A stretch of DNA of 64,000 bases from an uncultured Propionibacteriaceae bacterium (GCA_937965785.1 CALCKT010000028.1:1-64000), one strand, 5' to 3'. Positions 26,209 to 35,090 are shown, numbered from the stretch's first letter. A program made the numbers and translations. Notes: generated from the letters alone by a model not told the origin.

Positions 26209-28935
26209 ATGGCAACGATGCTTTCTTCCAAAGCGATAGATCGTCTCGCTATGGCTCACGACGCTTCTCATTATGCCTTCACCCCGATACAGGTATCGAG
26301 GCCGCAGAACGTCAACGACATCTTGGACCTGTTCGCTCACGCTCGTCGCGAGGGTTCTCCGCTGACCTTCCGGGCCGGCGGTTCCAGCCTGTCCGGGCAG
26401 TCCGCCGGCGATGGAATCCTCGTTGATGCGCGACGCGGGTTCCGCGGGATCCAGATCCTCGACGAGGGACGTCGGGTGAAGGTCTCCCCGGGGGAGACCA
26501 TTCGCGCCGTCAACGCTCGCCTGGCCCGGTACGGATACAAACTCGGCCCCGATCCGGCAAGCGAGATCGCCTGCACCATCGGCGGCATGGTGGCCAACAA
26601 CTCCTCCGGCATGCAGTGCGGCACCATCGAGAACTCTTACGCCACCCTGGATTCGCTGGAGTTCGTCCTGGCCTCCGGTACCCGGATCGACACGGCCGCC
26701 CCGGACGCCGCCCGGAAGTTCGCCGAGGCCGAACCCGAACTTGCCGCGGGGCTGATGAGGTTGCGTCAACGGATCCTGGACAACCCGGACTCGGTGAACA
26801 TCATTCGTCGCCAATTCGCGATGAAGAACACCATGGGTTACGGGATCAACTCCCTGCTGGATTTCGAAACCCCCCTTGAGATAGCCAGGCACCTGATGAT
26901 CGGCTCCGAGGGGACCCTCGGGTTCGTGGCCTCCGCCACCTTCCGAACCATTCCGGTGGCACCCCACGCGGCCTCCGCCCTGGCAATCTTCCCGACCCTC
27001 CGGGAAGCCACGGCCGCGCTTCCCGACCTGGTGGCCGCCGGCTTCGCCGCAATCGAGCTGATGGATGCGCAGTCGCTCAGGGTGGCGCAGACGCTTCCCG
27101 AGGCCACCCCCGAGATCCTGGAACTGGACGTGACCGGCCAGGCCGCGTTGCTCCTGGAACTCCAGGACGCCACCGCCGAGGGGGTCGAGGGGAAGATCGA
27201 GGCAGTGGCCCCCCTGCTGACCTCGCTTCCGTTGACGAGCCCTACCCAGGCCACCAGCCACGGACCCACACGCGCCCGGCTGTGGCACATCCGCAAGGGC
27301 CTCTACACCACGGTCGCCGGACACCGCAACCCCGGTGCGACCGCGCTGCTCGAGGACATCGTGGTGCCCGTGCCGACGCTGTTGGAAACCTGCACCGAAC
27401 TCATCAAGCTGTTCGGGCAGCACCAGTACGAGAACTCCGTCATCTTCGGTCATGCCAAGGACGGCAACGTCCACTTCATGCTCAACGAGAACTTCACGGA
27501 CCCGGCGTGCATGGAGCGCTACATCCACTTCACCGAGGACATGGTTGAACTGGTGATCGGGCACGGTGGAAACCTCAAGGCCGAGCACGGCACCGGCCGC
27601 ATCATGGCCCCGTTCGTCGCCCGTCAGTACGGGGACGAACTCCACCAGGTGATGCGTGAGATCAAGCGCCTGTTCGATCCGGCGGGAATCCTGAACCCGG
27701 GTGTGGTGCTGACCGACGACCCGCAGGGCTACCTGAAGAATCTCAAATTGGTGCCCAGCGTCGAGGAAGAGGTGAACCGCTGCGTGGAGTGCGGTTTCTG
27801 CGAACCCGTCTGCCCCTCCCGCGAACTCACCCTCACGCCGCGGCAGCGGATAGCGCTGCGCCGGGAAATGGCCTCCAACCAGCCCGACGAGCAGCTCCTG
27901 AAGGACCTCGACAAGGACTACGACTACCACGCCATCCAGACCTGCGCCGTAGACGGCATGTGTGGGGAGGTCTGCCCCCTCCACATCAACACCGGTGACC
28001 TGGTGCGCAGGCTGCGCGCCGAGCAGGCCAACCGTGTGCTCGGTGGGGTGTGGGGGGCCGCCGCCAAGGCCTGGGGGCCGTTCACCAAGGGCGCCAGTGT
28101 CGCGATGACCACGGCGCATGCCGTCGCCCCGGTCGCATCGGGCATCACCAAGGTGGCGCGCAAGATCATCAGCCCGGACGTCATGCCGCAGTACTCGAAG
28201 GACCTCCCCAAGGGTGGCAAGCGTCCCAAGAGCCGAGATGCGGCCGCCCCGGTGGCCTTCTACCTCCCGGCCTGCATCCAGACCATGTTCGCCAGCGGCG
28301 TTCCCAAGGCGTTCACCGCCTTGTGTGAACGTGCCGGGGTGCCGGTGACCACACTGGACACCGGCAGCCTGTGCTGCGGCACCCCGTGGAAGTCGAAGGG
28401 CTTCCTCAAGGGATACGAAACCCAGCTCAAACGGGCCGAGGAGCGTCTTGGCGGCAGTGCGGTTCCCATCGTGGTGGATGCTGCCAGCTGCACCGAGGGT
28501 TTCCACGTCATGCAGTCGAAATCCTCCAGCGAGGAGTTCAAGGCCGTTCAGTTCGTCGATGTGGTCAAGTTCGCCCATGAATGGCTTCTGCCGCACCTGA
28601 AGGTGACCCGTCGCCTGGGTTCCATCGCCCTGCACCCCACCTGCTCGTCCACCCACCTCGGGTTGAACGACGCGCTCAAGGGCCTGGCGGAGGCCATAGC
28701 CGACGAGGCCTACGTCCCGCTGGACTGGGGTTGCTGCGCCTTCGCCGGTGACCGCGGAATGCTCCACCCGGAGCTGAACGCATCGGCCGCGAAACGGGAG
28801 GCCGCGGAGATCAACTCCCGCCACTTCGACGCCTACGCCTCGCTCAACCGCACCTGCGAGATCGGTATCGGCAGGGCGACGGGCAAACCCTACGTCCACA
28901 TCCTCGAACTCGTGGAGCAGGCCACGCGTCCCTGA
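26209..28935 (+). CDS. FAD-binding and 4Fe-4S dehydrogenase (D-lactate/glycolate/2-hydroxyglutarate type)
   Basis: About 908 residues. The N-terminal FAD_binding_4 domain has PLTFRAGGSSLSGQSAG, the FAD-binding IGGMVANNSSGMQCG and YGINSLLDF; the FAD-oxidase C-terminal domain has VIFGHAKDGNVHFM and LKAEHGTGR. Then come two ferredoxin-like clusters (CVECGFCEPVCPSR and CAVDGMCGEVCP) and two CCG cysteine domains (SLCCGTPWKSKG and GCCAFAGD). This fusion oxidises D-2-hydroxyacids and passes electrons to quinone or another carrier. In a propionibacteria-like host D-lactate is a natural substrate. ATG 26209 is chosen; GTG 26179 is an alternative. Neither has a strong ribosome-binding site. Confidence 0.85.
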   Translation: MATMLSSKAIDRLAMAHDASHYAFTPIQVSRPQNVNDILDLFAHARREGSPLTFRAGGSSLSGQSAGDGILVDARRGFRGIQILDEGRRVKVSPGETIRAVNARLARYGYKLGPDPASEIACTIGGMVANNSSGMQCGTIENSYATLDSLEFVLASGTRIDTAAPDAARKFAEAEPELAAGLMRLRQRILDNPDSVNIIRRQFAMKNTMGYGINSLLDFETPLEIARHLMIGSEGTLGFVASATFRTIPVAPHAASALAIFPTLREATAALPDLVAAGFAAIELMDAQSLRVAQTLPEATPEILELDVTGQAALLLELQDATAEGVEGKIEAVAPLLTSLPLTSPTQATSHGPTRARLWHIRKGLYTTVAGHRNPGATALLEDIVVPVPTLLETCTELIKLFGQHQYENSVIFGHAKDGNVHFMLNENFTDPACMERYIHFTEDMVELVIGHGGNLKAEHGTGRIMAPFVARQYGDELHQVMREIKRLFDPAGILNPGVVLTDDPQGYLKNLKLVPSVEEEVNRCVECGFCEPVCPSRELTLTPRQRIALRREMASNQPDEQLLKDLDKDYDYHAIQTCAVDGMCGEVCPLHINTGDLVRRLRAEQANRVLGGVWGAAAKAWGPFTKGASVAMTTAHAVAPVASGITKVARKIISPDVMPQYSKDLPKGGKRPKSRDAAAPVAFYLPACIQTMFASGVPKAFTALCERAGVPVTTLDTGSLCCGTPWKSKGFLKGYETQLKRAEERLGGSAVPIVVDAASCTEGFHVMQSKSSSEEFKAVQFVDVVKFAHEWLLPHLKVTRRLGSIALHPTCSSTHLGLNDALKGLAEAIADEAYVPLDWGCCAFAGDRGMLHPELNASAAKREAAEINSRHFDAYASLNRTCEIGIGRATGKPYVHILELVEQATRP

Positions 28936-28942
28936 ACTTGGC

Positions 28943-28972
28943 GCGGGGGCTGGTTCTCAGACCAGCCCCCGC
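28943..28972. terminator. Bidirectional terminator hairpin
   Basis: GCGGGGGCTGGT (28943-28954), loop TCTCAG, and ACCAGCCCCCGC (28961-28972) form a perfect 12-bp stem between the dehydrogenase gene and the convergent response-regulator gene. It covers the last codons of the latter. No long U-run. Confidence 0.65.
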
Positions 28973-29553
28973 TCCCAGGCCTCGCGTACCGCGGCCGCCC
29001 GGTCCAGCACCTCCAGCTTGGTGTAGACGTGGGCCAGGTGCGTCTTCACGGTGGCCTCACTGATCCCGAGTTTCCTGGCGACAGCCCGGTTGGTCAGGCC
29101 GTCCGCCACCAGCGCCAGCACCTCGGTTTCCCGGTCGGTGAGTGACAACTGCGACCCGTGGGGGGCGTCGATGTGTGTTCGAGGGGAGCCGTTCATCAGT
29201 TCCCGGACGGCGGCCACGAGCTGATCGCGCGGCAGATCCTTCAACAGGTATCCGTCGGCCCCCGCCGCCATCGCCCTGCGGATGTCTCGTTCCGTGTCGT
29301 AGGTGGTGAGCACGAGGATCCGGGGACGCCCGCCCCGTTCCCGAAGCTGCCTGATGGCCGCGAACCCGTCGCCGCCGGGCATCCTGAGGTCCATCAGCAC
29401 CAGGTCGGGATCGCGCTCGGCCACCACGGCAAGTGCTTCGGGGCCGTTCCCGGCCTGCCCGACCACGTCTATGTCCTCCTCCAGGGCGAAGATCCCGGCG
29501 AGGCCGTCCCTGACGATCGGGTGGTCGTCCACCACCACCAGCCGGAGGCTCAT
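28957..29553 (-). CDS. NarL/LuxR-family response regulator
   Basis: A 198-residue response regulator. Receiver domain: VVVDDHPIVRDG with the acidic pocket, phospho-acceptor Asp55 in LVLMDLRMPGGDG, conserved Thr in VLTTYD, Lys in LLKDLP. Output: LuxR-type HTH LTDRETEVLALVADGLTNRA then LGISEATVKTHLAHVYTKLE. ATG 29553 overlaps the kinase stop (ATGA), so both are coupled. It likely controls its own operon through the inverted repeats near 30722-30780. Confidence 0.9.
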   Translation of the reverse strand: MSLRLVVVDDHPIVRDGLAGIFALEEDIDVVGQAGNGPEALAVVAERDPDLVLMDLRMPGGDGFAAIRQLRERGGRPRILVLTTYDTERDIRRAMAAGADGYLLKDLPRDQLVAAVRELMNGSPRTHIDAPHGSQLSLTDRETEVLALVADGLTNRAVARKLGISEATVKTHLAHVYTKLEVLDRAAAVREAWERGLV

Positions 29554-30722
29554 GAGGGAACCACTGCTGTCACCGTGCATCCTTTCCCCGGCGCGCTGTC
29601 CACTCTCAGACTGCCGCCGATCTCTGTCAGGCGATCACGCATGCCGGAAAGCCCGTGTCCGGCTGCGAAGACGGGTGTGAACCCGACACCGTCGTCGGTG
29701 ATGCGGATCCGTGGTCCGGCCGGTGTGCCGTCGAGGCGCACCCACACCCGGCTGGCATTACCGTGCCGGGCAATGTTGGCCAGGGACTCCTGGGTGACGC
29801 GGACCAGCACCCCGTCGTGCGGCGAGGTGGTTGGGGCGTCGTCGGCATCCAGTTCGGTGACGATACGGTTCATCCGTCCCCAACCCCTGACGATCTCGTG
29901 CAGGGCATCGGACAAAGGATCGTCATCCAACTGGCGCGGCGCCAGGGCCTGCACCGCCCGCCGGGCCTCCGTGAGGCAGTCCCGCGCCACGTGTTCGGCT
30001 CGCCGGACCCTTTCCCGGGCGGGGTCGTCCAAGGAGGAGGGGAGAGCCTCCAGCTGGCGGATCACAGCGATCAGTCCCTGCGCGACGGTGTCGTGGATCT
30101 CCCGCGACAATCGCGCCCGTTCCTGGTCGATACCCATCTGGCGGGCCTGTGCCATCAGTTCCTCGTGCAGGGCCAGGTTGGTCGCATTGGCCTTCGCCAG
30201 TCGCTCTGCGGTCTCCTCCCGGATCCGCACCTGACGTTCGCGTTCCCGGCTCAGGGTCAGCATGAGAAAGGCTACCCCGATGTTCACCAGGGCCAGCAGC
30301 GGGAAAAGCCAAGGAGTCGCCGAGGCCCCGGGGATTCCGCCGGCCTGCCCGACCGCGATCACCAGCCCCGTGGCGATGGTGGCGGGCAACCGGAAGGAGC
30401 TCGCCAGGAGGCGTTCAACATCCGGATAGCTCGAGAACGCGTAGATGCACATGAACGGGTTGAACAGGGAGGCCGCCAGGGCGAGCAGCAGATTTCCCAC
30501 CACGAAAGCGAGTGCCGCCGGGCTTCCCGCGGACGGTGGCCGGGCCGCCACGAACACGCGGCCGAGCAGGATCAGGACAGCGGGACACAGGGAGATGAGC
30601 ATCCCTCCGGGGTCGATGAGCCGGCCCGTCAGGGCCCAGCCGATGATCACCGACACGGCGAGCAACACGAAGGGCCCCCAGCGTGCCGCCCGGATCGCGA
30701 TCGGGTTCTCGTAGTGTTCCAC
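29550..30722 (-). CDS. Sensor histidine kinase (HisKA_3 type)
   Basis: A 390-residue membrane kinase. About six hydrophobic segments lie in residues 12-157, then a coiled linker. The dimerisation/phosphoacceptor helix is RLSREIHDTVAQGL (His210). The HATPase domain ends with ITDDGVGF and GHGLSGMRDRLTEIGG. It phosphorylates the coupled NarL-type regulator. GTG 30722 is the start; longer in-frame extension is not protein-like. The signal is unknown; the sensor part is wholly membrane-embedded, suggesting membrane or lipid stress. Confidence 0.88.
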   Translation of the reverse strand: MEHYENPIAIRAARWGPFVLLAVSVIIGWALTGRLIDPGGMLISLCPAVLILLGRVFVAARPPSAGSPAALAFVVGNLLLALAASLFNPFMCIYAFSSYPDVERLLASSFRLPATIATGLVIAVGQAGGIPGASATPWLFPLLALVNIGVAFLMLTLSRERERQVRIREETAERLAKANATNLALHEELMAQARQMGIDQERARLSREIHDTVAQGLIAVIRQLEALPSSLDDPARERVRRAEHVARDCLTEARRAVQALAPRQLDDDPLSDALHEIVRGWGRMNRIVTELDADDAPTTSPHDGVLVRVTQESLANIARHGNASRVWVRLDGTPAGPRIRITDDGVGFTPVFAAGHGLSGMRDRLTEIGGSLRVDSAPGKGCTVTAVVPS

Positions 30723-30780
30723 CGGACCATTGTCCCGGTCCGGTGGAGGCAACCACCATCCACCGATCGGACGATGGTGG
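30722..30780. promoter_or_regulatory. Two inverted repeats in the kinase/acyltransferase divergent promoter
   Basis: CCGGACC (30722-30728) pairs with GGTCCGG (30737-30743) across the kinase start. CCACCATC (30753-30760) pairs with GATGGTGG (30773-30780) about 30 bp before the acyltransferase start. Both lie between divergent genes and are candidate binding sites for the response regulator. Confidence 0.45.
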
Positions 30781-30809
30781 AGGCGAGTCCGGAATCGTAA
30801 CTTCGAACC

Positions 30810-31976
30810 ATGACCACCGAAAAATGCCTTCACGAACTCGGCACCGCTCGTTGCGATGCCCTCCCGCAACGCCTCCACGGCCTCGACGCCGTCCGTTCCG
30901 GAGCCCTGCTGCTCGGCGTGGTCCTGCACTCGTTGCTGCCCTTCACCGACATCGTCTGGATGATCAACGACTCCGAGCGCAGCATCGTCGCCTTGTGGGT
31001 ATCCGGCACGATCCACCTGTTCCGGATGGCTTTGTTCATGCTGCTGGCGGGTTATTTCGGGCGAATGGTCACTCTGCGGCGCGGGTCCGGCAGCTACTTC
31101 CGGGACCGTGCGAAGCGGATCCTGCTGCCCGCTGTCGTCTTCTGGCCGTTCACGGTCATCCCGCTCGGTTTCCTAGCCATGTACGGGGCCTCGGTCCGGG
31201 GCCTGCCGGCACCGATGGCCTCGGAGCCGGTCTCACCTCTGATGATGTTCACCCCGGGGCAGCTCTGGTTCCTGCTGGTGCTGTTCGAGCTCGCCACCCT
31301 GGTGCTTCTCGCCCGGGCCGCGCTGCTCCGGTTCCTGGGGACAGAGTGCGCCGGGCGGGCCGCCACCCGGATCGGTGAGGTCCTGTCCCACCCGGCCGGT
31401 GTTCTCCTCCCGGCCATGGTCTTCGTGGCTGCGTTGCTGCTCCAGGGTGGGGAACCGGCGGGTGGGATCATCGCCCCGACGACCATCGTCCCGGAACCGG
31501 CATCGACGCTCGGTTACCTGGGAGCGTTCCTGACCGGCTGGTTCCTGCACGCATCCCCGGAATCCATGCGACGGATCGCCGGGAACTGGCTCTCGATGCT
31601 CGTGCTGGGTCTCATCGCGACGGTGGTCGTGTGGCTCCCGGGCGTGCCGCGGGAAGTGCTGATGGTCGCCGTCGCCCTGGCGGGCTGGCTGCTCGGTTTC
31701 GGTCTGCTGGGCGCCGCGGTGCGGTTCCTGGACCGGGAACACACCTGGATCCGCTACCTCGCGGACGCCTCCTACTGGATGTACCTGGTCCACCTGCCGC
31801 TGTTGGTGCTGTTCGAGATCCCGCTGGCCGATATGGGATGGCCGATCCTGGTGAAGCTCCTGCTCACGTGGGCCGTGACCACCGCGGTCCTGTTGGCCAC
31901 CTACGAACTGCTGGTCCGGCACACCTGGCTGGGTGCCTGGCTCAACGGCAGGCGCTACCCGCGCCGGGTGCGCTGA
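30810..31976 (+). CDS. Acyltransferase-3 family membrane protein
   Basis: A 388-residue integral membrane protein with about ten helices. Features: LHGLDAVRSGALLLGVVLHS (the family R and H residues), AGYFGRMVTLRRGSGSYFRDRAKRIL split over helix ends, and a C-terminal SYWMYLVHLPLLVLFEI. These enzymes O-acylate surface sugars or lipids. It is divergent from the two-component system and possibly its target. It ends at a strong hairpin terminator. Confidence 0.8.
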   Translation: MTTEKCLHELGTARCDALPQRLHGLDAVRSGALLLGVVLHSLLPFTDIVWMINDSERSIVALWVSGTIHLFRMALFMLLAGYFGRMVTLRRGSGSYFRDRAKRILLPAVVFWPFTVIPLGFLAMYGASVRGLPAPMASEPVSPLMMFTPGQLWFLLVLFELATLVLLARAALLRFLGTECAGRAATRIGEVLSHPAGVLLPAMVFVAALLLQGGEPAGGIIAPTTIVPEPASTLGYLGAFLTGWFLHASPESMRRIAGNWLSMLVLGLIATVVVWLPGVPREVLMVAVALAGWLLGFGLLGAAVRFLDREHTWIRYLADASYWMYLVHLPLLVLFEIPLADMGWPILVKLLLTWAVTTAVLLATYELLVRHTWLGAWLNGRRYPRRVR

Positions 31977-31990
31977 TCGGGCGGTGATGG

Positions 31991-32020
31991 TGAGGGGACG
32001 GGATTGCTCCCGTCCCCTCA
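31991..32020. terminator. Bidirectional terminator between acyltransferase and 5'-nucleotidase genes
   Basis: TGAGGGGACGGG (31991-32002), loop ATTGCT, CCCGTCCCCTCA (32009-32020): a perfect 12-bp stem between convergent genes, followed by TGTTTC on the plus strand. Confidence 0.75.
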
Positions 32021-32027
32021 TGTTTCG

Positions 32028-34091
32028 TCACGAACCGGTCCTGGGGAGCCCGGGCCTTACGGGAGCCGGTGACGGCGTTCTCGTCGGAGCCGGTTTCGTC
32101 GGGGTCGGGGTGCACGACGAATCGTCCCCGGTGATGTTCACCTGCCGGTGGGCGAGGGTCCCCGAGGGGGTGAACTTGAAGGTCAGCGTCTGGGTGCCGG
32201 TCGGTGCGGAGCAGGCGCCGGGCAGTGTGACATCGACCTTCGCCCTGCCGTCGGCCACGGCACCGCCGCCCACCCTGGTATCGCCCAGGAAAACCTCGAC
32301 GCCGTTGTTCACGAGCGTCGGGCTGACCTTGGCCGGGTCCTTCGGGGATGCGCCGGCCGCCTCACCCAGCAGGAAGTCGATGCCCTCCCGCGCCTTCGCG
32401 TCGCCACCCGGCACATCGAAGTTGAAGGTGGCGGTTCCGCCGTTCCGGTTGATCTCGGTGGGGGCATCGACCAACGACAGGCCGCGCTTGACGTAGCTGG
32501 GGGAGAGCGTCTGCCGGGTCTTCACCCAATCGGTCCAGGCCTCCAGATCGACGCGCCCCGTGTCCCGGGTCCCGGTGCCCTTCGCGAACTCCCGGAAATT
32601 GTCCCCGCCCGCGATCAGGAAGGAAGTGGAGCCGACGGTGTAGAGCCTTTCCGGATTGAGCGGGGAGCCCCCCACGAAGACCGAGGTGATCCGATCCCCC
32701 TCCGGGCGGGACTCGTCATAGGTGTAGGAGACGTTGCTGGACAGACCCAGGCGCAGGAACGGGCGTGAGGGGATCTCGCCCTTGTCGTTGCGCTGCCACT
32801 GCTGCTCCAGGACCGTCTTGAACTGGGCTCCGGTGAGCCGGGTGGTCATCAGGGTGTTGGCGAACGGCAGCGCGAGCGCGGCCTCCTTGTAGGTGATCTC
32901 CCCGGCATTGAAGCTGTCGCGGGTGCCACCCGGGTTCTGGACACCGATGAAATACGGATCGTCGTTGCTCAGTACCTCTCGGAACATCTGGGCCACCATG
33001 TTGCTCATGGGCGACTCCACGTCCCGGACATCGGAGTTGCCGGTCGGCGTCGAGATGGCCTCGCTTGCCTGGCCGATCACCCGGGCGCCGATCTCATCGG
33101 CCTTGGCGACGGCGGCTGAGACGATGTCGGTGATCTCCCGGATGCGTGGCAGGCTCGTGTCGAATGCCTTGGGGTCGATCTTGGTGGTGGTGTTGGAGAT
33201 CCCGCACAGGGCGCCGTCGCCGGTGACCCCGGCCTTGAGCTCGTTGAGGGCCGCCGCGTAGGAACCGGCCTGGGTGAACAGCTGCCCCTTGCCGTTGGTC
33301 CACGAATAGGTCTGGTGGGTGTGTCCGCCCAGCACCACGCGGATCCTCGGGTCGATTCCCGTCCACATCTTCCGGAAATTCGGGTTGGCGGCGGCCTGCT
33401 CGTCACCGGTGCTGTTTCCGTTCGGCGCTCCTTCGTGGATGGACGCGATCACCAGGTCGATTCCCTCGGGAAGCTGGGAAACGGTCTCGTTCACGGCCTC
33501 CACGGGGTCACCGATGGTCAGGTCCGAGATTCCGGCGGGGGAGACGAGGGAGGGTAGATCCCCGGTCACGGCGCCGATCACGGCGACGTCGAGTTCCCCG
33601 ACCTTGAAGGTCGTGTACGGCTTGAGTGGGGAGGCCACCTGTTTGGTTCCCTTGCGGTAGACGTTCGCCCCGAGCTGGTCCACCCCGGGCACCGCGGGGT
33701 TCACGCGCCCCGCGAGGTCTTGCCAGCCCTTGTCGAACTCGTGGTTGCCCACGGTCCGCGCGCTGAGCCCGGCAGCGGCCATCACCTTCAGGGTGGGGTT
33801 GTCGTCGTCGGCCATGGATTCGAACGTGGAACCCCCGATGTCGTCCCCGCTGCTGATGAGTGCGACGTTCGCGTCCCCCTGGGAGGCGCGGGCCTTCTCA
33901 ACCGGGGTGAACAGGGCAGCGGCGTTCGCCAACCGGCCGTGGAAGTCGTTGTAGGTGAACATCGAGACGGTGCTGGTGGGTGTGCAGCCGGCCGGGTCGG
34001 CCGCAGCGTGGGGTTGTGCCACGAGGGGGGTTGCGAGCCCCAGACACAGGACTGTCAGCCCGGCGGTGAAACGTTTCCTGAGCGGAATCAT
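32028..34091 (-). CDS. Secreted 5'-nucleotidase / metallophosphoesterase (UshA-like) with a bare LPxTG-like end
   Basis: A 687-residue exported enzyme. The signal peptide MIPLRKRFTAGLTVLCLGLA ends near VAQPHAAA. The metallophosphoesterase domain has FTYNDFHGRL, SSGDDIGGSTFES, VGNHEFDKGW and LGGHTHQTYSW; the 5'-nucleotidase C-terminal domain has ANTLMTTRLTGAQF and IAGGDNFREF. It releases phosphate from extracellular nucleotides. The protein ends in a Pro/Thr-rich linker and LPRTGS, then stop; the membrane anchor and basic tail normally needed by sortase are missing. ATG 34091 follows GGAG. The upstream repeats suggest phosphate-starvation control. Confidence 0.88.
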   Translation of the reverse strand: MIPLRKRFTAGLTVLCLGLATPLVAQPHAAADPAGCTPTSTVSMFTYNDFHGRLANAAALFTPVEKARASQGDANVALISSGDDIGGSTFESMADDDNPTLKVMAAAGLSARTVGNHEFDKGWQDLAGRVNPAVPGVDQLGANVYRKGTKQVASPLKPYTTFKVGELDVAVIGAVTGDLPSLVSPAGISDLTIGDPVEAVNETVSQLPEGIDLVIASIHEGAPNGNSTGDEQAAANPNFRKMWTGIDPRIRVVLGGHTHQTYSWTNGKGQLFTQAGSYAAALNELKAGVTGDGALCGISNTTTKIDPKAFDTSLPRIREITDIVSAAVAKADEIGARVIGQASEAISTPTGNSDVRDVESPMSNMVAQMFREVLSNDDPYFIGVQNPGGTRDSFNAGEITYKEAALALPFANTLMTTRLTGAQFKTVLEQQWQRNDKGEIPSRPFLRLGLSSNVSYTYDESRPEGDRITSVFVGGSPLNPERLYTVGSTSFLIAGGDNFREFAKGTGTRDTGRVDLEAWTDWVKTRQTLSPSYVKRGLSLVDAPTEINRNGGTATFNFDVPGGDAKAREGIDFLLGEAAGASPKDPAKVSPTLVNNGVEVFLGDTRVGGGAVADGRAKVDVTLPGACSAPTGTQTLTFKFTPSGTLAHRQVNITGDDSSCTPTPTKPAPTRTPSPAPVRPGLPRTGS

Positions 34092-34174
34092 GAGCAACTC
34101 CAGTGTTCTCCGGTCGACGCTGTTGTCGATCCCTCCGAGGTCACCTTCCGGCGTGGGCCCCGGCCCAGTCAAGG

Positions 34175-34214
34175 AGTTAATCTTTTGTTAACTCAGGGTT
34201 AATCGACCGGTAAT
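34175..34214 (-). promoter_or_regulatory. PHO-box-like array of 11-bp direct repeats
   Basis: On the minus strand ATTACCG (34214-34208), ATTAACC (34203-34197), GTTAACA (34192-34186) and ATTAACT (34181-34175) start exactly 11 bases apart. Seven-base direct repeats phased at 11 bp are the architecture of actinobacterial PhoP sites (Streptomyces consensus near GTTCACC). The downstream gene is a nucleotide phosphatase, the expected type of target. Confidence 0.55.
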
Positions 34215-34230
34215 TTGATCGGAGTTTCCA

Positions 34231-34248
34231 ACAGGTTCACGAACCTGT
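34231..34248. promoter_or_regulatory. Perfect palindrome upstream of comEA
   Basis: ACAGGTTCACGAACCTGT has 8-bp perfect arms and a 2-bp centre, 35 bp before the comEA start. It is not the actinobacterial LexA box, whose GAAC/GTTC halves are oriented the other way. Probably an operator for competence-gene or nucleotidase control. Confidence 0.45.
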
Positions 34249-34283
34249 GGAGGATCCGATCCCGAAACGCCCAGAGTGTCGGT

Positions 34284-35090
34284 ATGGGGAGTCTTACGGA
34301 GCAGCAGCAGATCGAACGGGCGCGACTGGCGCTCGTCGCCTCGGGGCAGACCCCACTCGGTGCGGCGCGCCGAGCGGATGATGTCCCGCCCGAGAACGAC
34401 GGGCCCGGGAAGGAGGAGCCGCAGGTGCCCCCCGGGCAGGAGACGCCAAAGGGGTGGCGACGGGTGGTGATGCTCGGCCGCGAGCACGTCGTCGTGGTGG
34501 CGGCCCTGCTGGTCGGTGGGCTGTTGATAACCGTCCACGCGCTGGGGCAGAGCTCCGCGACGGAACTGCCGGCCGCATCTCCCGGTGTGGTTTCCGTCCC
34601 GGCCGCGGCCGGCTCATCCGGCCCCGAGGCTTCCGCGAGCCGCGGCCTGGCGCGGGTTCACGTCCTCGGGGCGGTGGTCAAACCCGGGGTGGTGTCGGTT
34701 CCGGAGGGGGCCATCGTGCAGGACGTGATCGAGGCAGCCGGGGGGCTGGCCCCGGGAGCCGATCCCGGGGAGCTGAATCTCGCGGCCCCGGTCAGGGACG
34801 GGCAACAGGTCATAGTGGGAACCTCGGCGTCACCGCGGGGGGAGGTCGTGGATCCCGGTGGCAACCCGGCCCCGGGGTCGGCGACGGCTTCCGGGGCGGG
34901 GCTCGTGAACCTGAACAGGGCCACCTCGCAACAGCTTCAGGAGCTCCCGGGGGTCGGTCCCGTCCTGGCCGAGGCCATCATCAAGTGGCGCACCGACAAC
35001 GGCTCCTTCACTGATGTCTCGCAGCTGCGACAGGTCTCGGGGATCGGACCGAAACTGTTCGAGAAACTGTCACCGCTGGTGACCCTGTGA
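34284..35090 (+). CDS. comEA: ComEA-type DNA-binding protein
   Basis: A 268-residue membrane-anchored DNA receptor. One transmembrane segment (HVVVVAALLVGGLLITVHAL, about 75-95), a linker, an SLBB-like domain (VHVLGAVVKPGVVSVPEGAI then DVIEAAGG), and two helix-hairpin-helix motifs at the end (LQELPGVGPVLAEAIIKWR then LRQVSGIGPKLFEKL). In competence it binds incoming DNA and hands it to ComEC, encoded next with a GTGA overlap. ATG 34284 is chosen because the segment before it is not protein-like. Confidence 0.88.
   Translation: MGSLTEQQQIERARLALVASGQTPLGAARRADDVPPENDGPGKEEPQVPPGQETPKGWRRVVMLGREHVVVVAALLVGGLLITVHALGQSSATELPAASPGVVSVPAAAGSSGPEASASRGLARVHVLGAVVKPGVVSVPEGAIVQDVIEAAGGLAPGADPGELNLAAPVRDGQQVIVGTSASPRGEVVDPGGNPAPGSATASGAGLVNLNRATSQQLQELPGVGPVLAEAIIKWRTDNGSFTDVSQLRQVSGIGPKLFEKLSPLVTL

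Noticed and set aside
26152..28899. 915-codon open frame on the minus strand
   Set aside because: Opposite the FAD/Fe-S dehydrogenase, whose motifs are intact on the plus strand; no ribosome-binding site or recognisable domain.
34231..34248. LexA (SOS) box before comEA
   Set aside because: The actinobacterial SOS box has GAAC before GTTC; here the order is GTTC then GAAC.
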